A stretch of DNA of 64,000 bases from Myxococcales bacterium (GTDB taxonomy: Bacteria; Myxococcota_A; Polyangia; Polyangiales; Polyangiaceae). The stretch is from positions 49,816-113,815 of the forward strand of contig JAEUKE010000066.1 of NCBI GenBank assembly GCA_016794345.1. The letters are read 5' to 3'. Both the position numbers and the translations under genes were made by a program. Below are positions 24,052 to 32,346 of this stretch, piece after piece (the first letter of the stretch is position 1; each line of letters opens with the position of its first letter). The notes under the pieces are model-generated. The model worked only from the letters and a program-made list of their open reading frames with translations. It ran no database searches and was not told the origin of the DNA.

Positions 24052-25980
24052 TCAGAAGCCTCCTTCTGCGCCGATGCTGGGGATTGTCACGGGGCCGACC
24101 TCGTTGCCGTTGATCGTCTCGGTGTTGAGCGTGGCGTTGACCATCTCGACGACGAACGAGATCCACCCCGTTGTCGCGAAGCGCCACTTCTTCTCGAACC
24201 GGAAGTCCAGGCGATAGAAGGTCGGATCACGCGGAGGGTCGCTGGGCCGGTAGGCCTGGGGAACGGCGATGCCTGCAGGCGCCTGCAGCACCGGCGGTCC
24301 CGTGTAGAGGGAAAACCGGGATCCGGCGCGCCAGCCCCGACCGAGATCCACGGAGAGCGCCGAGTGCAGGACGTGGCTGCGGTCGAAGGCGGCGGGGAAC
24401 TCGTACCCGTCGATCACGCGGTGCGTTCGCGACAGGGTGTACGAGATGAAGCCTCCGATCCGGCTGCTCAGGGAGCGCCGGAGGTAGACCTCGATCCCTT
24501 TGGCGCCGCCCAGGCTGCGGGGGATCTGCGAGTCGTCGTTGCCGGGCGGGCGGACGCCGATTGTGTCGCTCATGTTCAGGAAGACCGAGTCGAAGACATT
24601 GACGCTCGCTGTCGTGCTCAGCGGCAAGTCCACCTCGACCCCCGCGGCGGCCTGGAGGGAACGCTGCAGGCCGCCGCGAAGGCTGGCCACGGCGAGCCCG
24701 GGCACGGGCACGATGAACGAGGGGGTCTGGTGGGCCACGCCGAAGGAGTGGAGCAGGCGGACGCGGTCATGCACGCGCGCGACCGCGGCGAGGCGTGGGT
24801 CCGCCGAGGCGGCCTCGACGCCATTCGAGAAGAAGCCGTCCACGCGGATGCCCGGAGTCAGCTCGAAGCGCGGGGTGACCTGCCACACCACGTCCATCCA
24901 GGCTCCGGCCGCGGCGTCGTTGCGGGGAGGGAAGAGCGAGTCGAACGCCTCGACGTTCGGATCGTCGGGGTCGACGTATTCGCGAGGGCTGGCCGAATAG
25001 AGATCGTGCTGGACGTCGAGCCCGCCTCGAAGGACGAGCGTGTCGCCCAGGGGTTGCTCGACCTCGAGCCGGGCGCCAAAGAGGATGTCTTGCGTATTGC
25101 GCCCGTCGGCCACGCGTGTCTGGTCGAAACCCCAGGTGACGGCGTTGCGCAGCTTGCCGCCATTCGGGAGCCGCGCGTCGTAGCGCGCGTCGACCCGGTA
25201 GAACTCGGAGCCGAAGAGCACCGTCTCGATGTCGTTCGTCGTCGACGAGAGGAAGTCGTACGAGCCGAACGCGAAGACCGAGACGCGGTCGCGCGGGGTG
25301 ATGTCGTAGGTCACGCGGGCCTGGTAGTCGCGGTAGTCGAGTGTGATCTCGGGCGAGATGAGCGAGAAGATCAGCGCCGTGTAGGAGAAGCGGCCGCCGG
25401 CCAGGGCGGTGCCTCGGCCTTCCGCGAAGCCGCCTTCGACCAGCGCGCCGGTGTCGACGAGGCGGATGTTCGCCTCGCCGTGCCAATCGGTTCGCGGCTC
25501 GGTGGCCTCGGCGGAGACGATCGCGCCCGCATAGCGACCGAAGCGCGCCGGGTACCCGCCGGCGTAGAGATCGACACGCTCCACGATGGCCGGGTGAATG
25601 ACCGAGGGGCCGGCCGCCGCGTGAAAGAGGTAGGGGACGCGCACGCCGTCGAGGAAGTAGCCGACGTTGCCCGGCGGAGCGCCTCGGACGTAGAAAAATG
25701 GCAAGCCCGAGACGATCGGCGTCACGCCCGGCAAGATCTCGATGGCGCGGAACGGGTCGCCGAATGCGCCGGGAAGCTGCCGAACCTCGGACCGGGTAAG
25801 AGACGAGACCGAGGGCGGAAACCGCTGGCCCTCGACGGTGACGTCGATCGCTTCGGGGACGGGCTCTTCCGCGACCTCGGGGTAGGGGATCTCGGGCTCG
25901 GGGTCGGCGGGCTGGGCTGCCACCGTGCCTCCGGCGAGGACGACCGCCAAGCCCACGCTCGAAGAGAGCCACCAGCGCAT
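24052..25980 (-). CDS. TonB-dependent outer-membrane receptor
   Basis: 642 residues. The signal peptide ends near AAQ at residue 22-24. A Pro/Glu-rich stretch follows (to about 45), then the plug domain: TVEGQRFPPSVSSLTRSEVR, LPGAFGDPFRAIEILPGVTP, FFYVRGAPPGNVGYFLDGVR. The rest alternates strands as in a 22-strand barrel and ends in a non-aromatic tail (PSIGAEGGF). It imports a ligand across the outer membrane with TonB energy. No specificity motif is seen. It is flanked closely by a PEGA lipoprotein (3 nt) and the EF-hand lipoprotein (1 nt), forming a three-gene operon. Confidence 0.9.
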   Translation of the reverse strand: MRWWLSSSVGLAVVLAGGTVAAQPADPEPEIPYPEVAEEPVPEAIDVTVEGQRFPPSVSSLTRSEVRQLPGAFGDPFRAIEILPGVTPIVSGLPFFYVRGAPPGNVGYFLDGVRVPYLFHAAAGPSVIHPAIVERVDLYAGGYPARFGRYAGAIVSAEATEPRTDWHGEANIRLVDTGALVEGGFAEGRGTALAGGRFSYTALIFSLISPEITLDYRDYQARVTYDITPRDRVSVFAFGSYDFLSSTTNDIETVLFGSEFYRVDARYDARLPNGGKLRNAVTWGFDQTRVADGRNTQDILFGARLEVEQPLGDTLVLRGGLDVQHDLYSASPREYVDPDDPNVEAFDSLFPPRNDAAAGAWMDVVWQVTPRFELTPGIRVDGFFSNGVEAASADPRLAAVARVHDRVRLLHSFGVAHQTPSFIVPVPGLAVASLRGGLQRSLQAAAGVEVDLPLSTTASVNVFDSVFLNMSDTIGVRPPGNDDSQIPRSLGGAKGIEVYLRRSLSSRIGGFISYTLSRTHRVIDGYEFPAAFDRSHVLHSALSVDLGRGWRAGSRFSLYTGPPVLQAPAGIAVPQAYRPSDPPRDPTFYRLDFRFEKKWRFATTGWISFVVEMVNATLNTETINGNEVGPVTIPSIGAEGGF

Positions 25981-25983
25981 CGG

Positions 25984-26691
25984 TCAGAACCGAAGTGTCA
26001 TGTTGCCGGCCGCGCTCCCAGGGGAGAGCGACGGAACGAGGGTGAGGGTCGGTCTGCGCTCCGGGGCGTCGAAGCCGAAGAGGACACCGCCGAGCACGAA
26101 GAGCCCGAGCGCGGTCCCGGCGGTGATCCCCGAGCCGACGCGGTAGCCGTCGCGAGCGGCGATCGCGTCGTCGTAGTCGGCCTGAGCGCGTTCGCTCAGA
26201 TCCTCGCCGTCGGCTTCGTCCTGCAGGTCACGGGCCTTGCGTTGCTCGACGACCGAGAGGACGCCGAGGACGATCCCGCCCGAGAGCAGCGCCCCTCCGC
26301 TCCCGATCAGCGCCCACGCCGCCTTGCGCTGTCCGGTCTCTTCCAGCTCGGCGGTGAGCGTTCTCGTCTTGCCGCGCTCGAGCTCGAGAGAGCGGGCGAA
26401 CCGCTTGTGCCCGTTGCTCGTCACCTCGACGTGGTGCCAGCCGGGCTCGGCGTCGACTGGAGCGGGCAGCGGAGTCACGCCGACGAAGACGTCGTCGACG
26501 TGGATGTCCGCGCCGGGAGGCGCGTCGATCGTGAGGCGCGCGGGTGGAGGACCGTTCGGCGCAGGGGATGGCGCGACGGGCGTGCCGGAGCAGCCGACCA
26601 CGAGCGAGAAGATCGCAGCGCTCGGCGCGAGGCGCAGCAGGTGAAAAGCGGGAGCAACAGGTGCCAGCCCAGCCATCGAGGAGCAAAGCAT
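25984..26691 (-). CDS. PEGA-domain lipoprotein with C-terminal membrane segments
   Basis: 235 residues from ATG 26691 (ATG 26676 is an alternative; neither has a clear ribosome site). The lipobox is FSLVVGCSG. The PEGA domain lies near 50-115: ARLTIDAPPGADIHVDDVF, VGVTPLPAPVDAEPGWHHVE, VTSNGHKRFARSLELERGK. Two hydrophobic segments follow (ALIGSGGALLSGGIVLGVLS; TALGLFVLGGVLFGF). PEGA modules bind other surface structures. First gene of the TonB receptor operon. Confidence 0.8.
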   Translation of the reverse strand: MLCSSMAGLAPVAPAFHLLRLAPSAAIFSLVVGCSGTPVAPSPAPNGPPPARLTIDAPPGADIHVDDVFVGVTPLPAPVDAEPGWHHVEVTSNGHKRFARSLELERGKTRTLTAELEETGQRKAAWALIGSGGALLSGGIVLGVLSVVEQRKARDLQDEADGEDLSERAQADYDDAIAARDGYRVGSGITAGTALGLFVLGGVLFGFDAPERRPTLTLVPSLSPGSAAGNMTLRF

Positions 26692-26788
26692 GACCCGTTG
26701 GGTGCCGCTGTCCAAGCTGCGGACTCGTCGATCGCCTCTTCTCGAAGCTTCGGTGTTCTCTTGGTGCCAGTGTCGGTTGCTCGGTCCT

Positions 26789-27484
26789 TCAGAGCACGGC
26801 GTAGGTGAGGAAGCGCACGAGCGGCGCGACCTTCTTGCCGTGGTCGACGAGGATCTTCACGAGGTCACGCGACGCGATGAGCTTCGTGTCGAACGCGGGG
26901 AACATCATGACGAGGCCCTTGCGCTTGAGCAGCTCGGCGCGTGGGTGGTCCGGGTCGACGCCCTTGGGCACCTTCTTGAGGACGTCGCCGCTCTCGATCG
27001 TGTAGCCGGCCTTCGTGAGCTTGGATACCAAGGTCGCGAGCTCTTTCCCCTTGGTGTCGTCGAGGACCGCCGCGCGGTACTTCTGGAGCTGCGCTGGGGC
27101 CATCATGTAGAGCCCGGCGCCGGCCATGGTCTGTGTGCCGATCTGCAGGTAGAGCGGCGCGGGCGTCTCGGTGACCTTGGAGGGGCCCGATTGGACGTAG
27201 AGGCAGCCCGAGACGCTGGTCTTGTAGGGCGTCTTGTCCTTCGAGAAGCGAACGTCGCGGTGGATGCGAAAGACCTTGGGCTCGCCGAGGTCGCAGTCGG
27301 GGTAGGAGGCGTCGAGCTTGTCCTTCAGCTCCGCGAGGAGGGCGCGCATCGGCTCCTCCCACCCGGCTTTGTGCTCGGCCTTGTGCGCGTCGTACCAGGC
27401 CTTGTCGTTGTTCTTGGCGAGCTGCTTCCAGAACTTGCAGCTCGCGTCGGCGAAGCCCTCGAAGCGCGGGGTGTCCTTCGGCAT
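26789..27484 (-). CDS. DUF2461 (TIGR02453) family protein
   Basis: 231 residues from ATG 27484. Family signatures are FWKQLAKNNDKAWYDAHKAE at the N-terminus, then RIHRDVRFSKDKTPYKT (the most conserved block) and LYLQIGTQTMAGAGLYMMAP. DUF2461 proteins are cytosolic and widespread, with no defined function. It starts 8 nt after the deoC stop and is the last gene of a minus-strand cluster. Confidence 0.9.
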   Translation of the reverse strand: MPKDTPRFEGFADASCKFWKQLAKNNDKAWYDAHKAEHKAGWEEPMRALLAELKDKLDASYPDCDLGEPKVFRIHRDVRFSKDKTPYKTSVSGCLYVQSGPSKVTETPAPLYLQIGTQTMAGAGLYMMAPAQLQKYRAAVLDDTKGKELATLVSKLTKAGYTIESGDVLKKVPKGVDPDHPRAELLKRKGLVMMFPAFDTKLIASRDLVKILVDHGKKVAPLVRFLTYAVL

Positions 27485-27492
27485 GGCGCGCG

Positions 27493-28383
27493 TCAGTCTT
27501 TGCTGAAGTAGTCGCCGCCCTGGTAGTTGCCCGTGCGCTCCTTCTCGAGCTGCATGAGCACGTCGTTCAGGAGGACCGAGGCGCCGAAGCGGAACATGTC
27601 CGGCGTGAGCCACGCGTCGCCGAGCGTCTCTTTCACCATCACGAGATAGTGGAGCGCCTGCTTGGCCGTGCGGATGCCGCCGGCGGGCTTCATGCCGATG
27701 CGCTTGCCCGTCTCGTAGAAGAAATCGCGGATGGCTTCGAGCATGACGAGCGTGACGGGGGGCGTCGCCGCCGGCTGGATCTTGCCGGTGGAGGTCTTGA
27801 TGAAGTCCGCCCCGGCGTGCATCGCGATGTGGCTCGCCTTGCGGACGACGTCGTACGTGCCGAGCTCGCCCGTCTCCAGGATCACCTTGAGGTGGGCGGG
27901 GCCGCAGGCCTCCTTCGTGGCGGCGATCTCGTCCCAGACCTTCTGGTAGTCGCGGGCCAACATCGCGCCGCGGTCGATGACCATGTCGATCTCGTCCGCC
28001 CCGAACTCGACCGCGCGGCGCACGTCGTCGAGCTTGATGTCGAGGGGCGAGAGGCCGCTGGGGAACGCCGTCGCGACGCTCGCCACCTTCACGGTGGAGC
28101 CCGCGAGCGCCCGCTTCGCTTCGGGCACGAGGTTCGGGTACACGCACACGGCGGCGCAGGAGGGGACGTCTTCCCGCTCGTGGGGCCAGCGCGCTTTCTG
28201 GCACATCTGCGCGACCTTGCCCGGGGTGTCTTTGCCCTCGAGCGTGGTGAGATCGATCATCGAGACGGTGAGCTTCAGCCCGGCGACCTTGGACGCCTTC
28301 TTGATGCTCCGCTTGCCGAGGGCCGCGGCGCGCTCCTCGACGTAGACCTTGTCGACCGTGGGGCTGGCAGGAATGATGTGCAC
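27493..28383 (-). CDS. deoC: deoxyribose-phosphate aldolase
   Basis: 296 residues from GTG 28383. It cleaves 2-deoxyribose-5-phosphate to glyceraldehyde-3-phosphate and acetaldehyde. The Schiff-base lysine is in GADFIKTSTGK, with the second lysine in MKPAGGIRT and the catalytic Asp region in EIDMVIDRGAML. It is about 40 residues longer than E. coli DeoC, with an N-terminal addition as in other large DeoC proteins. No other deo genes are beside it. A TAGCCT box 9 nt before the GTG may be its own promoter. Confidence 0.94.
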   Translation of the reverse strand: MHIIPASPTVDKVYVEERAAALGKRSIKKASKVAGLKLTVSMIDLTTLEGKDTPGKVAQMCQKARWPHEREDVPSCAAVCVYPNLVPEAKRALAGSTVKVASVATAFPSGLSPLDIKLDDVRRAVEFGADEIDMVIDRGAMLARDYQKVWDEIAATKEACGPAHLKVILETGELGTYDVVRKASHIAMHAGADFIKTSTGKIQPAATPPVTLVMLEAIRDFFYETGKRIGMKPAGGIRTAKQALHYLVMVKETLGDAWLTPDMFRFGASVLLNDVLMQLEKERTGNYQGGDYFSKD

Positions 28384-28392
28384 GGGCCCGGG

Positions 28393-28398
28393 AGGCTA
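28393..28398 (-). promoter_or_regulatory. putative -10 box (TAGCCT) before deoC
   Basis: TAGCCT on the minus strand, 9 nt before GTG 28383, directly after the stop of the hydrolase gene. There is no Shine-Dalgarno sequence in the gap, although CCGGG is present. It fits the TAGNNT pattern seen before other starts. Confidence 0.3.
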
Positions 28399-29262
28399 CT
28401 ACGCGCCGAAGTGCGCGCCCACAGCCTTCGCGACGTCCTCCGGGGCCGTCCAGTGCATCATGTGGCCGGCGTCCGGGAAGTCGACGCGCGCGAGGTGCTG
28501 GAAGCAGGCCAGCCGCTCGTCCTCGTCGGGCGGGTGCCAGCCGTGTGGGCCGCCCCCGACGAAGAGCGTGGGGCAGGTGATGGCACGCAGGAAGCTCGCG
28601 TACGTCTCCGCGATGAAGGGCGTCGGGCTCGTCGTGCGGTGCAGGGGATCCCAGGCCCACACGAGGCGGCCTTCCGCGTCGCGCCGGGACAGTCGTTCGG
28701 CGCGCGAGCGGAGGACATCGCGCGCGACGCGCGGGTGGGTCGCGGCGAGCCTGTCGGTCGCTTCGTCGAGCGAGGCCATCGGGCGCGGCCCGCGGATCTT
28801 CTCCCGATCGGCGAAGTGGCGGCGCATGCGCTCGACCGCGAGACCGGGCGGATCGCTCATGGGGCCGAGGCCCTCCATCACCACGAGCGACTGGACGCGC
28901 TCGGGGAAGGTGCCGGCGAACAGCGTGGCCACGCCGCCGCCCATGCTGTGGCCGACCACGCCGAGCCACGACGGCGCGAGCGCGCGGACGATGCCCTCCA
29001 GATCCACGACGTAGTCGGGGAAGTGGTAGTAGCCGCCGGCGCCGACACGATCGGTGTCGCCGAAGCCGCGAAAGTCGGGCGCGAACACGCGAAAGCCGAG
29101 GCGAGCCAGGGGCGCGGCCAGGAGATCGAAGGTCGCGCCGCAGTCGAGGAAGCCGTGCAGGAGAAGGACCATTCTGTCACTGTCCGGGGCGCCCTCCACC
29201 TCGAACCGTCGGACGGCGTGCCGGAGCCCGTTCGCCTCGACGAAGCTCACCTCTTCGCGCAT
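28399..29262 (-). CDS. alpha/beta-fold hydrolase
   Basis: 287 residues from ATG 29262. The oxyanion loop LLHGFLDCG, the strand block FAPDFRGFGDTDR, the nucleophile elbow GHSMGGG, and a late His in DAGHMMHW complete a Ser-Asp-His hydrolase; the Asp is probably in the PDEDE region or near it. Substrate unknown. A longer in-frame start at 29304 adds 14 basic residues and is less likely. Located between the archaemetzincin and deoC genes on the same strand. Confidence 0.9.
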   Translation of the reverse strand: MREEVSFVEANGLRHAVRRFEVEGAPDSDRMVLLLHGFLDCGATFDLLAAPLARLGFRVFAPDFRGFGDTDRVGAGGYYHFPDYVVDLEGIVRALAPSWLGVVGHSMGGGVATLFAGTFPERVQSLVVMEGLGPMSDPPGLAVERMRRHFADREKIRGPRPMASLDEATDRLAATHPRVARDVLRSRAERLSRRDAEGRLVWAWDPLHRTTSPTPFIAETYASFLRAITCPTLFVGGGPHGWHPPDEDERLACFQHLARVDFPDAGHMMHWTAPEDVAKAVGAHFGA

Positions 29263-29313
29263 GCCCGGCTTCCTACTCCGGATCGCGGGGCAGCGGGGCG
29301 CCAATCCGTCGGC

Positions 29314-30282
29314 TCACGTGTCTGCGCGGAGCGCCGCGATGGACCGCTCGAAGAACGCGGCCTCTTCGGAGAGCGCGGTCTCCTTGCAGAAGGCGGCGAG
29401 CTTCTCGTACCGCGGGATGTGGTCTGCCTTCGTGGCCCAGACGATCTTGGTCACGCACTCCGGACAGGCCCAGAGCGGCGAGCGATCCTCCTCCTCGAGG
29501 CTGTTGATGCCGGCCTGGACGCAGCGGTAGGCGGTGCAGTGCTCGAGCGAGAACATGTGACCCGTCTCGTGAACCGCGACCTTCAAGGCTCGCCGCAGCG
29601 TCTCCTTGAAGGCGCCCTCACCCTTGGACGGGTCGCCGTAGCGGTGCAGGGACCAAACGCCGACGCGTTTGTGGAGGTCGGCCTGGCCGAAGACGAAGTT
29701 CCAGCCCCCGCCTGGCCACAGGTCTTCGGTGGTGAACGCGATGAGCGCGGCTGCGTCGGCGGGGAGCTTGGGGCCGAGCAGCGCGTCGATCACCCACTGG
29801 CTGAGGATCTGCTTGCCGCCCCAGGTCGGGTGCACGCGTTTGGCGCTCGTCGGGACGGCGCTCAGCGGGATCGACTCGGCTCGTCGGGTGGGCAGCCCGA
29901 AGTAGTGGCCGAGGTAGTCCGTCGCGAGGGCGAGGACCTTCGCCTGAGCCTCGTCGAAGGGGCCGAGCGGCTGGACCACCAAGGTGCGGCGCTCGGGGGT
30001 GGGGACCGTCGGGCGACTCCTTGCGTACTCCTCGAAGGTCTGGCCGGTCTCCGGGTGCTCGTGGCGCCATTCGCCCGGCTTGGGCGGACCCGAGCGCTCG
30101 TGCAACGGTCGCAGCTTCTCGCGATCGGCCAGGAGCGCGGCCCAGCGGGCGCGGGCCGGGTCGGGCGGGGATGGCGGCGCGCTCGTGGTGGACGCCGACG
30201 CACGGGCGCTGGCTTCGTGGCTCTGACAAGCCGCGGCCAGTGGCAAGAGCGGAAGCGCGAACAGCAAGCGGCGCGAGAGCAT
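29314..30282 (-). CDS. archaemetzincin-like zinc peptidase, predicted lipoprotein
   Basis: 322 residues from ATG 30282. The lipobox LPLLPLAAAC and a Ser/Ala/Pro linker precede the catalytic domain. The archaemetzincin signature is clear: HETGHMFSLEH (zinc His three times and the catalytic Glu), followed by CTAYRC and then CPEC, that is HExxHxxxxxH-C-x4-C with a later CxxC structural zinc site. The Met of the Met-turn normally placed after CxxxxC is not seen (QAGINSLEEE instead). Known archaemetzincins (M54) are cytosolic and protease activity is often hard to show. A lipid-anchored version is unusual. Confidence 0.88.
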   Translation of the reverse strand: MLSRRLLFALPLLPLAAACQSHEASARASASTTSAPPSPPDPARARWAALLADREKLRPLHERSGPPKPGEWRHEHPETGQTFEEYARSRPTVPTPERRTLVVQPLGPFDEAQAKVLALATDYLGHYFGLPTRRAESIPLSAVPTSAKRVHPTWGGKQILSQWVIDALLGPKLPADAAALIAFTTEDLWPGGGWNFVFGQADLHKRVGVWSLHRYGDPSKGEGAFKETLRRALKVAVHETGHMFSLEHCTAYRCVQAGINSLEEEDRSPLWACPECVTKIVWATKADHIPRYEKLAAFCKETALSEEAAFFERSIAALRADT

Positions 30283-30328
30283 GGTGCGGTCGACACCGCG
30301 CGCGCGTTGCGGTTCCGGCAGTCCCCGC

Positions 30329-31762
30329 TCACGCACCGTTTTCGTCGATGAAGGTGTGCAAATATCCAACCAGGCCGTACGCGCGCGAGCACGCCTCGAC
30401 CAGCGCGAGCGGGTGACGGAAGGCGGGATCCGTCAGCTCGGCGAGGTTCGCCGTGACGGCGAGCGCCCGACCGAGGAGCACACGGACGGCCCTGTCGCGA
30501 GCGAGCGACGCCATCGTGTGTTTGCCCTTCGGGTGGAAGAGCTGGTGGCCGAAGAGCAAGGCGCGAACATAAAACGATTCTGTCATCTCGAACACGCCGG
30601 GGCCGCGCAGGAGCTCCTCGGGCATCACGTCGAGCAGATCGAAGGCGCCGAGCAAGGCGGTCGCCAGCTGCCGTGCGAAGTCCTCCGGGCTGCGCCACTC
30701 CTCGGCGGCGAGCCGCGCGACACGCGGGCGGATCGCCGCGAGCCGTTCGGCGAGGTGCGTGAGCTCCGCCGGCGGCGGCGCCTCGAGCGCACGCTTCGCG
30801 CCGGCGACCTCTCCTCCGTCGAGGACGGCGGCGAGCGCGAGCAGAGACGCCACACCGTCGGGTACGTGACAGGACGAGAGCTCGAGCGAGAGCGCGGCGA
30901 CCTCGCTCCGCGGCACGGTGAGCGTTCGCCCGAGCCGGACCAGCTCTGGCAGCCGCTCGACGAAGATGGCGCGCTCGAGCTCGGCCCCTCTGGTCGCCGT
31001 CGTGAGGGGCTCGCCGCCACCGTCCGCCGACAGACCGGAGGCGAGCACGCAGCCGCACTCCAGCCAGGGGCTGACGCGGATCGCGCTGCCGTCGTCGACG
31101 AAGCGCGCCGGATACACGCGGCAGCCGAGCGGCTTGTCGGCTGCCGCTCCGCTCCGGTGGATCCCGCAGCGGAGGTCCGCCTCGAGGTACGCGCAGCGGC
31201 CGTTCACCAAGGCGACGGCGAGGAGCCGATCGTCGAGCCCGGCGAGCGGCATGAAGCCACGGCGCTGGTCGAGCCCTGCGTCCTCCACCAGGGGCAAGCG
31301 CCCGCGCGCGCGGGCCGCCTCGAGCGGCGAAAAGACGACGCTCGGGTAGAAGCGACAACACGTCCCTTGCCCGTCACATCGCAACCCGAAGCCGGGGAGC
31401 GCGAGCACGGGACGATCGGGAGCTCCTCCGCCGCTCGAAGCCTGCGCCGCAGCCTCACCCGTCACCACGTCGTCTTCCCCGGGGCCATCCTCCACGAGCC
31501 CTTCGGCGGCGAGCTCCGTGAGGAAGCTCGTCATCTCTTCGTCTCCGATGGCGACGCCCGCGCGCTTCACCCACGCGGCGAGCCCCTCGAGATCACGCGT
31601 GCCGTCCATCCCGCTCACGAGGACCCACGCGCGCTCCGCGATGCGCACGGTGACGTCGTTCTTCGTGTCGTGGAGCACGACGACGCGCGCGCCGTCGTGA
31701 CGATGACGTCGCGCGAAGACGTGGTCGGCGAGACGAGGCCTCGCGGGGACGACCACGCTCAA
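30329..31762 (-). CDS. YkgJ-type cysteine-cluster protein
   Basis: 477 residues from ATG 31762. The YkgJ/FliB-type cluster lies near residues 128-240: CDGQGTCCRF, then CAYLEADLRCGIH and KPLGCRVYP, with CGC near 237. These cysteines probably bind zinc or an iron-sulfur cluster. The N-terminal 110 residues (DHVFARRHRHDG, VTVRIAERAWVLVS, GTRDLEGLAAWVKRAG) look like an unassigned winged or PqqD-like domain. The C-terminal 220 residues are helical and recall the lysine-N-methylase FliB tail. It overlaps the TerB-like gene by 4 nt. Activity not established. Confidence 0.78.
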   Translation of the reverse strand: MSVVVPARPRLADHVFARRHRHDGARVVVLHDTKNDVTVRIAERAWVLVSGMDGTRDLEGLAAWVKRAGVAIGDEEMTSFLTELAAEGLVEDGPGEDDVVTGEAAAQASSGGGAPDRPVLALPGFGLRCDGQGTCCRFYPSVVFSPLEAARARGRLPLVEDAGLDQRRGFMPLAGLDDRLLAVALVNGRCAYLEADLRCGIHRSGAAADKPLGCRVYPARFVDDGSAIRVSPWLECGCVLASGLSADGGGEPLTTATRGAELERAIFVERLPELVRLGRTLTVPRSEVAALSLELSSCHVPDGVASLLALAAVLDGGEVAGAKRALEAPPPAELTHLAERLAAIRPRVARLAAEEWRSPEDFARQLATALLGAFDLLDVMPEELLRGPGVFEMTESFYVRALLFGHQLFHPKGKHTMASLARDRAVRVLLGRALAVTANLAELTDPAFRHPLALVEACSRAYGLVGYLHTFIDENGA

Positions 31763-32334
31763 GCCTTGGCCGCCTTGGCTCCCGCAGCCATCAGCTCGTG
31801 CAGCGTCTTGATCGGGACCCCGAAGGCGGCGGCCAGCGCCTGGAGCGCGAGGCCTTCTTTGGTGCCGACGCCGCCGCCGAGCCAGGCCACGACCGAGGCC
31901 ATGAGCAGGAGCGAGGCGCGCTCCCCCTCGTCGGTGATCGTCCGCGCGATGACGCCGGCCGCGTTTTTCCCTTCTCGCGCCACGAGCACGCGCGCCATCT
32001 CCAGGCCGTCGTCCACGGCCTCCTCATCGAAGCCCTCGCCGAGCATCCCGCGCAGGCCGATCGCGAGCTTGGCGCGCTCCGCGGGGGTGATCGATCCGTC
32101 GCTCGCCGCGACGAAATACAGGGCGTCGTAGATCGCCTGCCGCCTGTCGCCTTCGGCCCGGTGATCCGCTGCCGCCGCGGTCTCGGCCGCGGCGGTGATC
32201 TGCGCCATGGACGCCTGAATGGCGGCCTGCGCGCGCCGTATGTCTTCAGCTGCGTTCGTCTCGCTGGCGGTCGTCTCCGCCCCGCCCAGCTCTTGTTTCG
32301 CCCAGGCGAGCGCGTTCGCGAAGGTCGTGGTCAT
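31759..32334 (-). CDS. TerB-like helical protein
   Basis: 191 residues from ATG 32334. Residues 60-150 resemble the TerB/DjlA-like all-helical domain: AIYDALYFVAASDGSITPAE, then LAIGLRGMLGEGFDEEAVDD and ERASLLLMASVVAWLGGGVG. The conserved acidic residues (D of ASDG, E of PAE) that bind metal in TerB are present. TerB domains occur in tellurite/stress complexes and in many unrelated proteins; no other ter gene is near. The C-terminus is Ala/Lys-rich. Confidence 0.72.
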   Translation of the reverse strand: MTTTFANALAWAKQELGGAETTASETNAAEDIRRAQAAIQASMAQITAAAETAAAADHRAEGDRRQAIYDALYFVAASDGSITPAERAKLAIGLRGMLGEGFDEEAVDDGLEMARVLVAREGKNAAGVIARTITDEGERASLLLMASVVAWLGGGVGTKEGLALQALAAAFGVPIKTLHELMAAGAKAAKA

Positions 32335-32340
32335 GCGGAG

Positions 32341-32346
32341 AAGCTA
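32341..32346 (-). promoter_or_regulatory. putative -10 box (TAGCTT) before the TerB-like gene
   Basis: Minus-strand TAGCTT lies 6 nt before ATG 32334 in the 9-nt gap after the exonuclease gene. It has no Shine-Dalgarno sequence and matches the recurrent TAGNNT arrangement. Confidence 0.35.

Noticed and set aside
23725..26808. 1027-codon plus-strand open frame
   Set aside because: Antisense to the TonB receptor operon, which has signal peptides, plug motifs and tight gene spacing; the product is Arg/Glu/Gly-rich.
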